Shown in pieces: positions 49,503 to 58,372 of a stretch of 64,000 nt of DNA; positions within the stretch are counted from its first letter, which is position 1, and each line of letters begins with the position of its first letter. The translations under genes were made by a program, and so were the position numbers. The stretch comes from an uncultured Pelagibacteraceae bacterium. Lineage in GTDB: Bacteria > Pseudomonadota > Alphaproteobacteria > Pelagibacterales > AG-422-B15. Below the pieces are notes generated by a model that saw nothing but the letters and a program-made list of their open reading frames with translations, had not been told where the DNA came from and did not search any database. The stretch covers positions 124,001-188,000 of the forward strand of contig CACIWK010000002.1 in assembly GCA_902590345.1 (NCBI GenBank). Direction: 5' to 3'.

Positions 49503-50030
49503 TTAAATTCTCTCAGCCAAAAAAATAGCAGCTTTTGTTGTTTCGTTGATTGTTTTTCTTAAAACAGAATAACCAAAGGCTTCTCGCGACCCTTCATCAA
49601 TAGCGGTATTTTTATGTTCAACTTCATCATCGCGAAATTTTACTAATTTTTTTCTTAATTCTTCGTCCACTCCCTCTAGTTGATCAATTTGTTTTTGATA
49701 ATGTTTTTCAATAATTTCTTCAACTGCCTCAGTGCACACATAGGCTGCTTTGGGGCCCATGAGGGCAGTACCTACACCCATTGCATAAGCACCAATACCA
49801 AATAGGCCTTTAAGTTTTGTGGGTCTGATTTTTTTTTCTTTGGCGATATTGTCAAAAAAATCTAAATGTTCCTCTTCATCTTTAGCCATTTTCGATATTT
49901 GGTCAAAATCTTTCTTATTTTTTTGAAGTTTGAATATCATTTTCTGGCCCTGATATATTTGCTGAGCACCAAGCTCACCCGCCTGATCAACTCTAATAAT
50001 CTTTTTTAAAATTTTTTCTTTAACGTTCAT
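49503..50030 (-). CDS. coq7: Demethoxyubiquinone hydroxylase Coq7
   Basis: A 175-residue di-iron carboxylate protein. Ligand motifs are visible as VDQAGELGAQQIYQGQ, DEEEHLDFF, CTEAVEEIIEKHY and FRDDEVEHKNTA (two ExxH pairs plus lone glutamates). It hydroxylates demethoxyubiquinone in aerobic ubiquinone synthesis at the membrane surface. Its start overlaps the dsbB-like stop by 11 bases, a pairing common in alphaproteobacteria. It ends immediately next to the convergent HNH gene. Confidence 0.95.
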   Translation of the reverse strand: MNVKEKILKKIIRVDQAGELGAQQIYQGQKMIFKLQKNKKDFDQISKMAKDEEEHLDFFDNIAKEKKIRPTKLKGLFGIGAYAMGVGTALMGPKAAYVCTEAVEEIIEKHYQKQIDQLEGVDEELRKKLVKFRDDEVEHKNTAIDEGSREAFGYSVLRKTINETTKAAIFLAERI

Positions 50031-50499
50031 TTTTCAAAAATACAAAATACAAAGTTATAGATAATAGTAAAAATGTCATAATCAAGTTTGCCTCAGCTAC
50101 CGAAATAAAATTAAATAAATAAGTAGGTTCGTCACATCTAATCAATGGAGTTTCATTAAGACTTTCTAAAAGTTTAGACTTGTCAGATAAATCAGACAAA
50201 TTAGAGGTACATCCTGAATTTAAATTAACCAAGCCTCTTTCGACCAATACATGTCTTAAGGTATACAAAAATCCAAATAGTAAAATCAGAATTGAAGCAT
50301 AGTTTGCGATCCTTTTAATTGTTGCTCTTTTTTCAAATTTAAAAATAATTGATGCTAGACCTATTATAATTAATAAATAGTAAGGATACCTTTCAACGAG
50401 ACACATGTCACAAGGAGCCATATTAAATACGTATTGCAGTACGAATACTACAATTATTACTAATGCTGAGATAATAAAGTTGATGTTAATAAGACTCAT
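50020..50499 (-). CDS. dsbB: DsbB-like disulfide bond formation protein
   Basis: A 159-residue membrane protein with four hydrophobic helices. The first cysteine pair is in MAPCDMCLVERYPYYLLI. A second pair of separated cysteines lies in the later loop (SGCTSN and IRCDEP). This arrangement matches DsbB, which reoxidises DsbA and passes electrons to ubiquinone. No dsbA is in the window. It lies between the VTT-domain gene and coq7 and overlaps coq7, in keeping with a shared link to quinones. Confidence 0.88.
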   Translation of the reverse strand: MSLININFIISALVIIVVFVLQYVFNMAPCDMCLVERYPYYLLIIIGLASIIFKFEKRATIKRIANYASILILLFGFLYTLRHVLVERGLVNLNSGCTSNLSDLSDKSKLLESLNETPLIRCDEPTYLFNFISVAEANLIMTFLLLSITLYFVFLKNER

Positions 50500-50503
50500 A
50501 ATT

Positions 50504-51133
50504 CTAGTATGTAATATATAAAATGCCTAAAATCACTAAAGTTATAAGAATAAATGAATATAAATTTATTCTTTTTTCAAATGATTCAAGTGCAATGCTT
50601 CCAAATCGATAGATTAAATAGCCTATAAGAAAAAATCTCACTGATCTTGAGATCACACTTCCAACTAAGAAAATAAAAAAATTAATACCTAAAAAACCAC
50701 TTGTCAGTGTAACAATTTTAAAAGGAATAGGAGTAAAACCACCTATGAAAACGTAAAGGAAACCATAATTATCTATGTCATTAACAAATGAGTTAAATGA
50801 CTCAACCAAATTTAAATTCTGAAGAATAAAATTTCCCACACTATTGAAGAAGTATACACCAATAAAATATGCAATTATCGCTCCAGTGATTGAGCCAAGA
50901 ACTGAGAGTCCAGCAATTTTAAATATTTTCTTTTTGTCTAATGCCATCATTGGAACCATGAATATTTCTTGAGGGAATGGAAAAATAATTGCTTCAATTA
51001 ACCCCATCAAAAAGATAAACGGATAAGCGAACTTAGTTTTTATAAAACGCTCACCAAGTGAGACAAAATACGCTTTTAAGTTATGATAAATTGAGATTAA
51101 CATACCATTGCTAATATATATATTTGCATACAT
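50504..51133 (-). CDS. YqaA/DedA-like VTT-domain membrane protein
   Basis: The product (up to 209 residues) is an integral membrane protein of the SNARE-associated/VTT (YqaA) type. It has GLIEAIIFPFPQEIFMVPMM, a GSITGAIIAYFIGVYFF helix, and GGFTPIPFKIVTLTSGFLG, the re-entrant proline motif of DedA-like proteins. These proteins are thought to scramble or flip lipids such as undecaprenyl phosphate. The start could be the ATG at 51133 or at 51103 (MLISIYHNLKAYF), which matches family starts better. It lies four bases upstream of dsbB. Confidence 0.85.
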   Translation of the reverse strand: MYANIYISNGMLISIYHNLKAYFVSLGERFIKTKFAYPFIFLMGLIEAIIFPFPQEIFMVPMMALDKKKIFKIAGLSVLGSITGAIIAYFIGVYFFNSVGNFILQNLNLVESFNSFVNDIDNYGFLYVFIGGFTPIPFKIVTLTSGFLGINFFIFLVGSVISRSVRFFLIGYLIYRFGSIALESFEKRINLYSFILITLVILGILYITY

Positions 51134-51169
51134 AATTCTACTAAGCCTTTATGACGAATATAAGTAAAG

Positions 51170-51175
51170 TATAAT
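51170..51175 (+). promoter_or_regulatory. -10 box of the tRNA-Leu promoter
   Basis: A perfect TATAAT lies 14 bases before the tRNA-Leu gene. A convincing -35 is not visible; TTTATG at 51148-51153 (16-base spacer) is the best candidate. It could drive both the tRNA and the pabB-pabC message that follows. Confidence 0.5.
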
Positions 51176-51189
51176 AAGTCTTTAAGAAT

Positions 51190-51274
51190 GGGGATATGGC
51201 GGAATTGGTAGACGCGCCAGACTCAAAATCTGGTGCCTTCGGGCGTTCCGGTTCGACTCCGGATATCCCTACCA
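51190..51274 (+). tRNA. tRNA-Leu (anticodon CAA)
   Basis: A class II tRNA. The acceptor GGGGATA pairs with TATCCCT (one G.T pair). It then has TG, a D arm with GCGGAATTGGTAGACGC, anticodon stem CCAGA/TCTGG around loop CTCAAAA (anticodon CAA), a variable arm GTGCCTTCGGGCGT, and a T arm with GGTTCGACTCC. Discriminator A and CCA are encoded. The anticodon reads UUG. The pabB ATG lies only nine bases after the CCA. Confidence 0.97.
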
Positions 51275-51283
51275 GTATTTTAT

Positions 51284-52693
51284 ATGAGAAAAAAAAAGAT
51301 AAAGATAAATAAACTTGATTACATTAATCCGAAAGAAGTATTAATAAGATTTCAAGATAAAAGAAATTTAATTTTTTTAGATAGTGCAAATAAAACGATA
51401 TCTGAAAATAATAGGTATTCCTATATTGCATTTGATCCTATCTACACCATAAAGTTCAATGCAAGCAAAAATTATTTAAATTCAAAAAAATTTGCAAGAA
51501 TAAATAAATTAATATCAAGTTTTAAATCAAAAAAAATTAAATCATTACCAAAGTTTCAGTGTGGTTTAGCAGGCTATGTTTCTTATGAAGCAGGCCTTGC
51601 AAAGGAAAAGATTGAAAGTGCAAATCCATTAGAAAAAATATTGCCAAATTTATTTTTTGGTCTCTTCGATATAGTGATTGCTTTCGATAACAAATTGAAA
51701 AAAGCTTATCTTTTTTCAATTAATTTAGATAAAGAATTTAAAAGTGAGCTATCACATCAAATTCGATTACAAAATGCAAAAAACTTGTACTCGGTGCCGC
51801 GGATAAATAATCCAATTAACAAACTACTTGGTTTTCAGTGGAAAAAAGATTTTGATAAAAGAAAATATATTTCAAAAATTAATAAAATACTAAATTACAT
51901 AAAAAATGGTGACATATTCCAAGCTAACTTCACTCAACGTTTTTTATCTAAGATTCCAAAAGACTATGATGTCGTTCGGTACTATTTGCATTATCGAAAA
52001 AATACAGAGACACCTTTTTCATGCTTAATTAGAAGTGAGGATTTTAATATATTTTCTTATTCACCTGAAAGATTTCTAAAATTAGAGAATAACAAAATTA
52101 TGGTTTCGCCAATAAAAGGGACAATTGAAAGAGGTGAGAGTGAATTCGAAGATGCAAAATTAAAAGAACAATTATCTTCAAGTAAGAAGGATAATGCTGA
52201 AAATTTAATGATCGTTGACGTTTTGAGAAATGACATTTCTGAAGTCTGTAAACCTGGAACGGTAAAAGTTTCTCGTTTGGCTGAACTAGAAACCTATAAC
52301 AATGTTCACCATCTTGTTTCTGATATTGAGGGTACATTATCTAAAGGTATGAATATATTTGATGTTATAAAACACTGTATGCCTGGAGGATCCGTAACTG
52401 GGGCACCAAAAGTAAGAGCAATGCAAATTATTTCAGAATTAGAAACTTTCAAAAGAGGTGTTTATTGTGGAGCTATAGGTTTCGTCTCATTTAGTGGTTA
52501 TGCAGATTTTAATATCCCAATCAGAACCATTACTGTCAATAATGAAAAAGTATTTCTAAATTCTGGGGGAGGGATCGTAGCAGACTCAAAACCTCTAAAA
52601 GAATATAACGAACTGAATAAAAAAGTTGAGAATCTATTACAGATTAATAAAAAATCATTGAATAAGTTTATGTCTAAGAACAAACAAATATAA
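51284..52693 (+). CDS. pabB: Aminodeoxychorismate synthase component I (chorismate-binding family)
   Basis: A 469-residue chorismate-utilising enzyme. It has FQANFTQRF, FSYSPERFLKLENNKI, SPIKGTIERGE, IVDVLRNDISEVCKPGTV and PGGSVTGAPKVRAMQII, the TrpE/PabB signature. With the class IV aminotransferase immediately downstream, PabB (folate synthesis) is preferred over TrpE. The frame runs back to 51233 inside the tRNA-Leu gene; the ATG at 51284 (MRKKKIKINKLDY) is the only sensible start. No PabA glutaminase is present here. Confidence 0.9.
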   Translation: MRKKKIKINKLDYINPKEVLIRFQDKRNLIFLDSANKTISENNRYSYIAFDPIYTIKFNASKNYLNSKKFARINKLISSFKSKKIKSLPKFQCGLAGYVSYEAGLAKEKIESANPLEKILPNLFFGLFDIVIAFDNKLKKAYLFSINLDKEFKSELSHQIRLQNAKNLYSVPRINNPINKLLGFQWKKDFDKRKYISKINKILNYIKNGDIFQANFTQRFLSKIPKDYDVVRYYLHYRKNTETPFSCLIRSEDFNIFSYSPERFLKLENNKIMVSPIKGTIERGESEFEDAKLKEQLSSSKKDNAENLMIVDVLRNDISEVCKPGTVKVSRLAELETYNNVHHLVSDIEGTLSKGMNIFDVIKHCMPGGSVTGAPKVRAMQIISELETFKRGVYCGAIGFVSFSGYADFNIPIRTITVNNEKVFLNSGGGIVADSKPLKEYNELNKKVENLLQINKKSLNKFMSKNKQI

Positions 52694-53514
52694 TGAAAGT
52701 TTATCTCAATAATAAATTTATAGATGAAGAAAAAGCAACTATTAACATAAAAGACCGCGGTTTACTTTTAGGAGACAGTATTTTTGATACTTTATTATAT
52801 AATAAAAATAAAATAATTTTATTTGATTTTCATTTTGCTCGATTTAATAAATCAATAAGAAATAATTATTTTAATTTCAATTTATCAAAAAAAAATTTAC
52901 AAAATATAATTTTAAAATTAATAAAAAAAAATAATCTTTTAAACAACAAACTTTCAATAAGATATACATTGACCAGAGGCGATGCAAAGAGAAGAGGGTT
53001 AGATATTGAAAACAATCAAAAGTCAAATTTTCTCATTACTATTTCCAAATTAACCAGTAATCATACAACCATAAAGCCAGTGAAACTTAAAGTTTCAAAA
53101 ATCAAAAGATTCTCAAATTCTTTGTTATCTAGGAATAAAACAAACAATTATTTTGAGAATATCCAATCAAAACTCATTGCGCAGAAAAATGGATATGATG
53201 ACGCATTAATGCTTAACGAAAGTGACAAAATTTGCTGCTGCTCAAGCTCAAATATTTATTTTGTTAAAAAAAATAAAATTTTTACCCCTCCAATCAATGA
53301 TGGTGCCTTAGATGGGACTGTAAGGCGTTTATTAATAGAAAAGAAAAAGGTTGAAGTTAGAAGCATATCATTGAATAATCTCTCCAGTGTAAGTGAAATA
53401 TTTCTTACAAATAGCATGGGTTTGCGGCCAGTTAGTAAAATTAACAACCGTTCTTTCAAAAACGGGCCAATAACTAAAAAAATTACGGAATATTTGAATA
53501 AATTAGGTATTTAA
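52693..53514 (+). CDS. pabC: Class IV aminotransferase, probable aminodeoxychorismate lyase
   Basis: A 273-residue PLP enzyme of fold type IV. It has INIKDRGLLLGDSIFDTLL, HFARFNKS, the catalytic lysine region SRNKTNNYFENIQSKL, NGYDDALMLNE and FLTNSMGLRPVSKI. Aminodeoxychorismate lyase makes p-aminobenzoate from PabB's product. D-amino acid or branched-chain aminotransferases are the alternatives, but the start overlapping the pabB stop by one base favours PabC. The gene is very A-rich and contains many AAA/AAT codons. Confidence 0.87.
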   Translation: MKVYLNNKFIDEEKATINIKDRGLLLGDSIFDTLLYNKNKIILFDFHFARFNKSIRNNYFNFNLSKKNLQNIILKLIKKNNLLNNKLSIRYTLTRGDAKRRGLDIENNQKSNFLITISKLTSNHTTIKPVKLKVSKIKRFSNSLLSRNKTNNYFENIQSKLIAQKNGYDDALMLNESDKICCCSSSNIYFVKKNKIFTPPINDGALDGTVRRLLIEKKKVEVRSISLNNLSSVSEIFLTNSMGLRPVSKINNRSFKNGPITKKITEYLNKLGI

Positions 53515-53515
53515 A

Positions 53516-55312
53516 ATGAGTGTTGTAAGTGCAGTTTCAAGAGAATTTAGTTATTTTAAGTTTTTTTTAAAATTAGTTGGACGATCAAGAAGTTTCGACA
53601 AAAAAAAATACACAACTGTAGCCGATATTATGGAGGAGCAGGTTGATAAAACTCCTGACAATATTGCCATCGAGTTTGAAGACAAGAAATACACATATCG
53701 TGAGATGGATGCTGAAGCGAACCAGATTGCAAACTGGGCAATTAATAAAGGTTATAAGACGGGAGATGTAATATCTCTTTTGATGGAAAATAAACCTGAG
53801 TATATATTTACATGGTTTGGACTTGCGAAGATAGGCGTTACAGTTGCTTGTCTTAACAATAATATAAAGAGTAAATCGCTTGCTCACTGCATTAAAAAAT
53901 CAGAAAGTAAAAGTCTGATCATAAGTTCTGACTTAATGGAAAATCTTGCATCAGCTCAAGAATATATTGAAGGCAATTTAGATGTTTATGTAGCAGGTCA
54001 GGATGTTCAAGGTTATGAAACTTTAGATGGCTCACAAATTGAAAACAGTAAAGTAAGACCCGAAACTTCTTTGAGAGAAGAATTATCAAATAGTCAATCA
54101 CTGTTTTATATTTATACAAGTGGAACTACAGGCATGCCTAAAGCCGCAAACTTCAGCCATCAAAAATTTTTAGTTGGATGTGGTCTGCAAATGTTTTCAC
54201 TTGATATGAAACCCACTGATAAAACTTACATGGTCTTACCGCTCTATCATGCAACGGGTGGAGTTGTTGGTGTTGGTTCGACATTTTGTACTGGTGGCAC
54301 ATTAGTATTGAGAAAGAAATTCTCTGCTGCTAGTTTTTGGGAAGATTGTGTTAAACATGATGTAACAGTAATTACATATATAGGAGAACTGTTTCGTTAT
54401 TTAGTAGCTACCAAGAAAAGTGAATACGAAACGAAGCATAAAATTAGAGGCATCTATGGTAACGGTCTCAGGCCTGAAGTTTGGAAGATAGTTCAAGAAA
54501 GATTTGGTATTGATAGGATTGTTGAGTTTTATGGGGCCTCAGAGGGAAATATTTCACTAACAAATGTTGACAGTAAGTTCGGTTCAATCGGCAGAATACC
54601 TCCATATTTAAAAAGTGTGTTGCCAACTAAAGTGGTTAAATTCGATGTAGAAAATGAGACGGTGATCAGAGATGAGAATGGTTTTTGCATAGAGTGCGAA
54701 GATGGAGAGGCTGGTGAGGCGATTGGGTTTATACCTGATGATGATAAGTTTACTGGTAAATTTGAGGGTTATACAGACAAAGAGGCAACAAAGAAAAAAA
54801 TCCTTGAAAATGTTTTTGAAAAAGGTGATCGATGGTTCTCTTCTGGGGATTTGTTAAAAAAAGACAAGCAAGGATATTACTATTTCGTTGACCGTATCGG
54901 TGATACCTTTAGATGGAAATCTGAGAACGTTTCAACTAATGAGGTGAGTGAGGCCATTTCTTCATTTAAAGGTATTGATGAAGTTAACGTTTATGGAGTT
55001 GAAGTACCAAATCAAGATGGTAGAGCGGGTATGGCTTCCCTAGTTGTGAATGATGAATTCAAATTAGAACAGCTTTATGAATACCTGAGTGAGCAATTAC
55101 CTGCTTATAGTGTTCCAGTATTTATTAGAATAAGTCCTGAAATAGAAAAAACAGGAACATTTAAGTATAAAAAAACTGATTTAGTTAAAGAAGGTTTTGA
55201 TCCAACTAAAATCCAAGATCCTATTTATTTTGCTTCAGGTGATGAAAAAAAATATTTGAATCTAGATCAGGAGTCTTTTAATAAAATAAACAGAAGAGAA
55301 ATAAGAGTCTAA
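53516..55312 (+). CDS. Long-chain acyl-CoA synthetase, FATP-type AMP-binding enzyme
   Basis: A 598-residue adenylate-forming enzyme. It has the P-loop FYIYTSGTTGMPKAANFSH, YHATGGVVGVG, VEFYGASEGNISLTN, the hinge region SGDLLKKDKQGYYYFVDRIGDTFRWKSENVSTNEV and a C-terminal GTFKYKKTDLV. The ASEGN motif and overall form match very-long-chain/FATP-type synthetases (sometimes annotated FadD). It would activate fatty acids to CoA thioesters. It lies one base after pabC, but no functional link is obvious. Confidence 0.9.
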   Translation: MSVVSAVSREFSYFKFFLKLVGRSRSFDKKKYTTVADIMEEQVDKTPDNIAIEFEDKKYTYREMDAEANQIANWAINKGYKTGDVISLLMENKPEYIFTWFGLAKIGVTVACLNNNIKSKSLAHCIKKSESKSLIISSDLMENLASAQEYIEGNLDVYVAGQDVQGYETLDGSQIENSKVRPETSLREELSNSQSLFYIYTSGTTGMPKAANFSHQKFLVGCGLQMFSLDMKPTDKTYMVLPLYHATGGVVGVGSTFCTGGTLVLRKKFSAASFWEDCVKHDVTVITYIGELFRYLVATKKSEYETKHKIRGIYGNGLRPEVWKIVQERFGIDRIVEFYGASEGNISLTNVDSKFGSIGRIPPYLKSVLPTKVVKFDVENETVIRDENGFCIECEDGEAGEAIGFIPDDDKFTGKFEGYTDKEATKKKILENVFEKGDRWFSSGDLLKKDKQGYYYFVDRIGDTFRWKSENVSTNEVSEAISSFKGIDEVNVYGVEVPNQDGRAGMASLVVNDEFKLEQLYEYLSEQLPAYSVPVFIRISPEIEKTGTFKYKKTDLVKEGFDPTKIQDPIYFASGDEKKYLNLDQESFNKINRREIRV

Positions 55313-55395
55313 AAAAGTCTTGCTAATATAGTATAAAATAATGAATTTTTAATTAAAATTCATAAGTTTAGATCTATATTCCCCATTATAAGATA

Positions 55396-56337
55396 ATGAA
55401 TATTAAAAAAAATAAAGAAATATTATTAATCTCGCCAAGAGGTTTTTGTGCAGGTGTTACACGAGCAATAGATACAGTAGTCGAAGTTTTAGCAAAGTTT
55501 GGACCTCCCGTTTACGTTAAACATGAAATTGTTCATAACAAGCATGTAATTGATGATCTAAAAGCAAAAGGTGCAATATTCATTGAGGATATTAACGATG
55601 CTCCTATTGATAAACCACTAGTTTTTTCAGCGCACGGTGTAGCAAAAAATATTTTAGATACGGCCAAACAAATTAATAAATATGTAGTTGATGCAACCTG
55701 TCCATTGGTTACAAAAGTTCATGTTCAAGCAATAAAATTTTACAATCTAGATTACAAAATAATTTTAATTGGTCATAAAAATCATCCAGAGGTAGAGGGA
55801 ACACTTGGTCAATTACCCGCGGGCGGAATTGTGTTAATAGAAAATTTAGATGATATTCAAAATTTGAAGTTTGAAAATGAAGATAAACTTGCATATGTAA
55901 CTCAAACAACACTTTCTGTTGATGATACGAAAGAAATTATAGATGCTCTAAAGAAAAAGTTCCCTCATATAAAATCATCGCCTAAGGAGGATATTTGTTA
56001 TGCAACAACAAATAGGCAGAATGCTATTAAAGAGTATGCTCATGAATGTGACTCTTTCATTGTTGTAGGATCAAAAAATTCATCAAATTCAAATCGTTTA
56101 GTTGAAGTAGCAAAAAAATCTGGATGTGATCTTTCCGTGCTCTTAGAAAATGCAAGTAATTTAAATATTGATAATTATAAAAATCATCAAACTATTGGCC
56201 TTTCTTCAGGAGCTTCTGTGCCAGATATACTTGTTCAAGATGTTATTTCTAAATTTAGAGAAGTATTTGAAATTAATGTTAAAGAAGTTGGTGCAGGTGA
56301 AGAAAATATAAGTTTTAAATTACCAAGAGGGATTTAA
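55396..56337 (+). CDS. ispH: 4-Hydroxy-3-methylbut-2-enyl diphosphate reductase
   Basis: A 313-residue iron-sulfur enzyme. The three cluster cysteines are in SPRGFCAGVTRAID, VDATCPLVTKVH and DICYATTNRQ. Substrate histidines and TQTTLSVDDT are also present. It completes the MEP isoprenoid pathway by making IPP and DMAPP. An 83-base gap separates it from the acyl-CoA synthetase, so it may start a new transcript, which would include the thioesterase two bases downstream. Confidence 0.97.
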   Translation: MNIKKNKEILLISPRGFCAGVTRAIDTVVEVLAKFGPPVYVKHEIVHNKHVIDDLKAKGAIFIEDINDAPIDKPLVFSAHGVAKNILDTAKQINKYVVDATCPLVTKVHVQAIKFYNLDYKIILIGHKNHPEVEGTLGQLPAGGIVLIENLDDIQNLKFENEDKLAYVTQTTLSVDDTKEIIDALKKKFPHIKSSPKEDICYATTNRQNAIKEYAHECDSFIVVGSKNSSNSNRLVEVAKKSGCDLSVLLENASNLNIDNYKNHQTIGLSSGASVPDILVQDVISKFREVFEINVKEVGAGEENISFKLPRGI

Positions 56338-56338
56338 A

Positions 56339-56785
56339 TTGAATTTAAACAATCTTAGCTGGAAATATAGTAATCCACATATCTTGGAATTTAAAGTTGT
56401 CAGTGATGACATTGATATTCTTGGCCATGTTAACAATAAAGTATATTTAAACTGGTGTGAACGTGTCAGCTGGGATCACTCGGCAAAATTAGGTATAACC
56501 CCTGATACTTATAAAAAAAATCAATGTGCATGTGTTGTTATTAGAAGTGAAAATAATTTTTCTGGATCACTTTTCATTGATGATGAAATTGCAATTTCAA
56601 CATGGATTACAAAGACTGATAAAAAAGTTAGATTGAGCAGATTTTTTCAAATAATAAACATTGCAAAAAATCATACTGTGTTTACCTCAAATGTTGACTA
56701 TGCGTGTGTGAGTCTTATTAATTTTAAGCCTGTAAGAATGCCAGAAATTTATAAAAATAGTTATGAAGTTACTTGTGATGTTTAA
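56339..56785 (+). CDS. Acyl-CoA thioesterase, 4-hydroxybenzoyl-CoA thioesterase-like
   Basis: A 148-residue hotdog-fold protein with the family motif SDDIDILGHVNNKVYLNWCERV, in which the aspartate and the GHVNN loop form the active site. Relatives hydrolyse acyl-CoA thioesters of varied chain length. The start is a TTG one base after the ispH stop; no better start lies before the hotdog helix. It overlaps the GNAT frame at its 3' end. The substrate cannot be inferred. Confidence 0.83.
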   Translation: MNLNNLSWKYSNPHILEFKVVSDDIDILGHVNNKVYLNWCERVSWDHSAKLGITPDTYKKNQCACVVIRSENNFSGSLFIDDEIAISTWITKTDKKVRLSRFFQIINIAKNHTVFTSNVDYACVSLINFKPVRMPEIYKNSYEVTCDV

Positions 56786-57263
56786 ATTAAGAAATGCCAC
56801 TATTGATGATATAAAAGATATCATTTTGATTAATGAAGATGCTGTACCAGCTGTGAACTCCGTATCACATGAAGAGTTTTTAAATTTTTATGAAAAAAAA
56901 ACTTATTTTAAGGTAGCTATCAATAATGATAATAATATTTGTGGGTTTTTACTTGTTTTACCATCTGGACTTGATTATCAGAGTTTAAATTATAAGTGGT
57001 TTACTGAGAGATATAGTGAGTTCGCGTATATTGATAGAATTGCTATATCTAGTAAATTTAGAGGATTGGGTATAGGCAAAAGTCTGTATCTCGATCTCGA
57101 AAGATCACTAGATAAATATAATATGATTGCATGCGAATTTAACATAGAACCTCCAAACCCAATTTCTAAAAGTTTTCATGAAAATTTAAATTATAAGAAT
57201 GTTGGCTTTCAGTTTACTGAAAACAATACAAAAAAAGTTTCATTAATGGTCAAAAATATATAA
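56778..57263 (+). CDS. GNAT family N-acetyltransferase
   Basis: A protein of about 161 residues with the GNAT fold: FKLRNATIDDIKDIILINE at the N-terminus, YIDRIAISSKFRGLGIGKSLYLDLE carrying the acetyl-CoA loop (R-G-x-G-x-G), and FHENLNYKNVGFQF near the end. The frame also has an ATG at 56763, 15 bases earlier; the later ATG fits the family better. It overlaps the thioesterase by eight bases and its stop overlaps the next gene's start. The acceptor substrate is unknown. Confidence 0.83.
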   Translation: MFKLRNATIDDIKDIILINEDAVPAVNSVSHEEFLNFYEKKTYFKVAINNDNNICGFLLVLPSGLDYQSLNYKWFTERYSEFAYIDRIAISSKFRGLGIGKSLYLDLERSLDKYNMIACEFNIEPPNPISKSFHENLNYKNVGFQFTENNTKKVSLMVKNI

Positions 57264-58372
57264 TGAGTTCAAATTTCGTAGATGTGCTAGTAATTGGAGG
57301 AGGAGTTATTGGATTAGCAATAGCTAAAAATTTTGCTGCTAAAGGTCGTGAAGTCATTGTATTGGAAAAAGAAAATACTTTTGGTTCTGTTACTAGTTCA
57401 AGAAACAGCGGAGTCATTCATGCGGGAGTTTATTATGACAGGGACTCGATGAAGGCTAAATTTTGTGCCGATGGAAATCGTAGAATGTATGAATATTGTA
57501 AAAAATTTAATGTGCCTCATATTAATACAGGAAAGTTCATTGTTGCAACATCTTTCAATGAAATTCCTAAACTCGAGGAAATTTTCTCCAAAGCAGAATA
57601 TAATGGCGTTGAAGGAATAGAAAGAGTAACAGGAAATTACGTTACCAGCAAAGAGCCTTTAGTCGAATGTATTGAGGCATTATTTGTGCCATCATCAGGC
57701 ATTGTTGATCAAAACTCTCTCATGAGGTCTTATCTTGGTGAATTGGAGGAAAGCTCCGGCAATATTGTTTTTAATTCACAATTCTTACGTTCCGAAATTC
57801 ATGGTGAGAAATATTGTTCTACTGTGCTGAGTGATGGAGAAGAAATAATTATAGAATCGTCAGTTATAATAAATGCTGCTGGTCTAAACGCTGAAAATAT
57901 TGCAAATAACATTCTACCCTTAGATAAAAAATATATTCCCAAAACATATTTCGCCAAAGGTAATTATTTCGAAACAGGAAAAGACCTAAAGATTCGACAT
58001 CTAATTTACCCTATACCAAATGATGCAAGTCTTGGTTTACATTTGGGATTAGATTTAGGAATGCAAGTTAGATTTGGACCTGATGTTGAATGGGTAGATG
58101 AAATTGATTATGAAGTAAAAAAAGATAGACAAGTTTTGTTTCATAATGATGTCATAAAATATATTCCCTCAATTAAAATTGAAGATCTTAAAGCCGGATA
58201 TTCAGGTGTAAGACCAAAACTTAAGAATAAAGGCGAGGGTAAAAGTGACTTTTCAATTCAAGGAGAAAAGGCACATGGTATTAAGAATCTTGTTAACTTA
58301 TTTGGAATGGAATCGCCTGGGTTGACTTCTTCACTTGTTATTGGAGAATACGTTACCAATATGGTAAGTTAA
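57263..58372 (+). CDS. lhgO: L-2-hydroxyglutarate oxidase/dehydrogenase-like FAD oxidoreductase
   Basis: A 369-residue DAO-family flavoprotein. It has the FAD motif VLVIGGGVIGLAIAKNFAAKG, VTSSRNSGVIHAGVYY and a C-terminal GYSGVRPKL, GMESPGLTSSLVIGEYV. These resemble LhgO/L2HGDH, which oxidise L-2-hydroxyglutarate to 2-oxoglutarate and feed electrons to quinone. Glycerol-3-phosphate dehydrogenase-like enzymes are an alternative, but the SGVIHAGVYY motif favours LhgO. It starts at the GNAT stop and overlaps the convergent rpoH by four bases. Confidence 0.85.
   Translation: MSSNFVDVLVIGGGVIGLAIAKNFAAKGREVIVLEKENTFGSVTSSRNSGVIHAGVYYDRDSMKAKFCADGNRRMYEYCKKFNVPHINTGKFIVATSFNEIPKLEEIFSKAEYNGVEGIERVTGNYVTSKEPLVECIEALFVPSSGIVDQNSLMRSYLGELEESSGNIVFNSQFLRSEIHGEKYCSTVLSDGEEIIIESSVIINAAGLNAENIANNILPLDKKYIPKTYFAKGNYFETGKDLKIRHLIYPIPNDASLGLHLGLDLGMQVRFGPDVEWVDEIDYEVKKDRQVLFHNDVIKYIPSIKIEDLKAGYSGVRPKLKNKGEGKSDFSIQGEKAHGIKNLVNLFGMESPGLTSSLVIGEYVTNMVS

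Noticed and set aside
51233-51283. Upstream start for pabB
   Set aside because: These codons are inside the tRNA-Leu gene. The ATG at 51284 gives the normal family length.
55341-55363. Hairpin ATGAATTTT/AAAATTCAT before ispH as a terminator
   Set aside because: The stem is purely A/T apart from one pair at each end and has no following T-run on either strand, so termination is unlikely.
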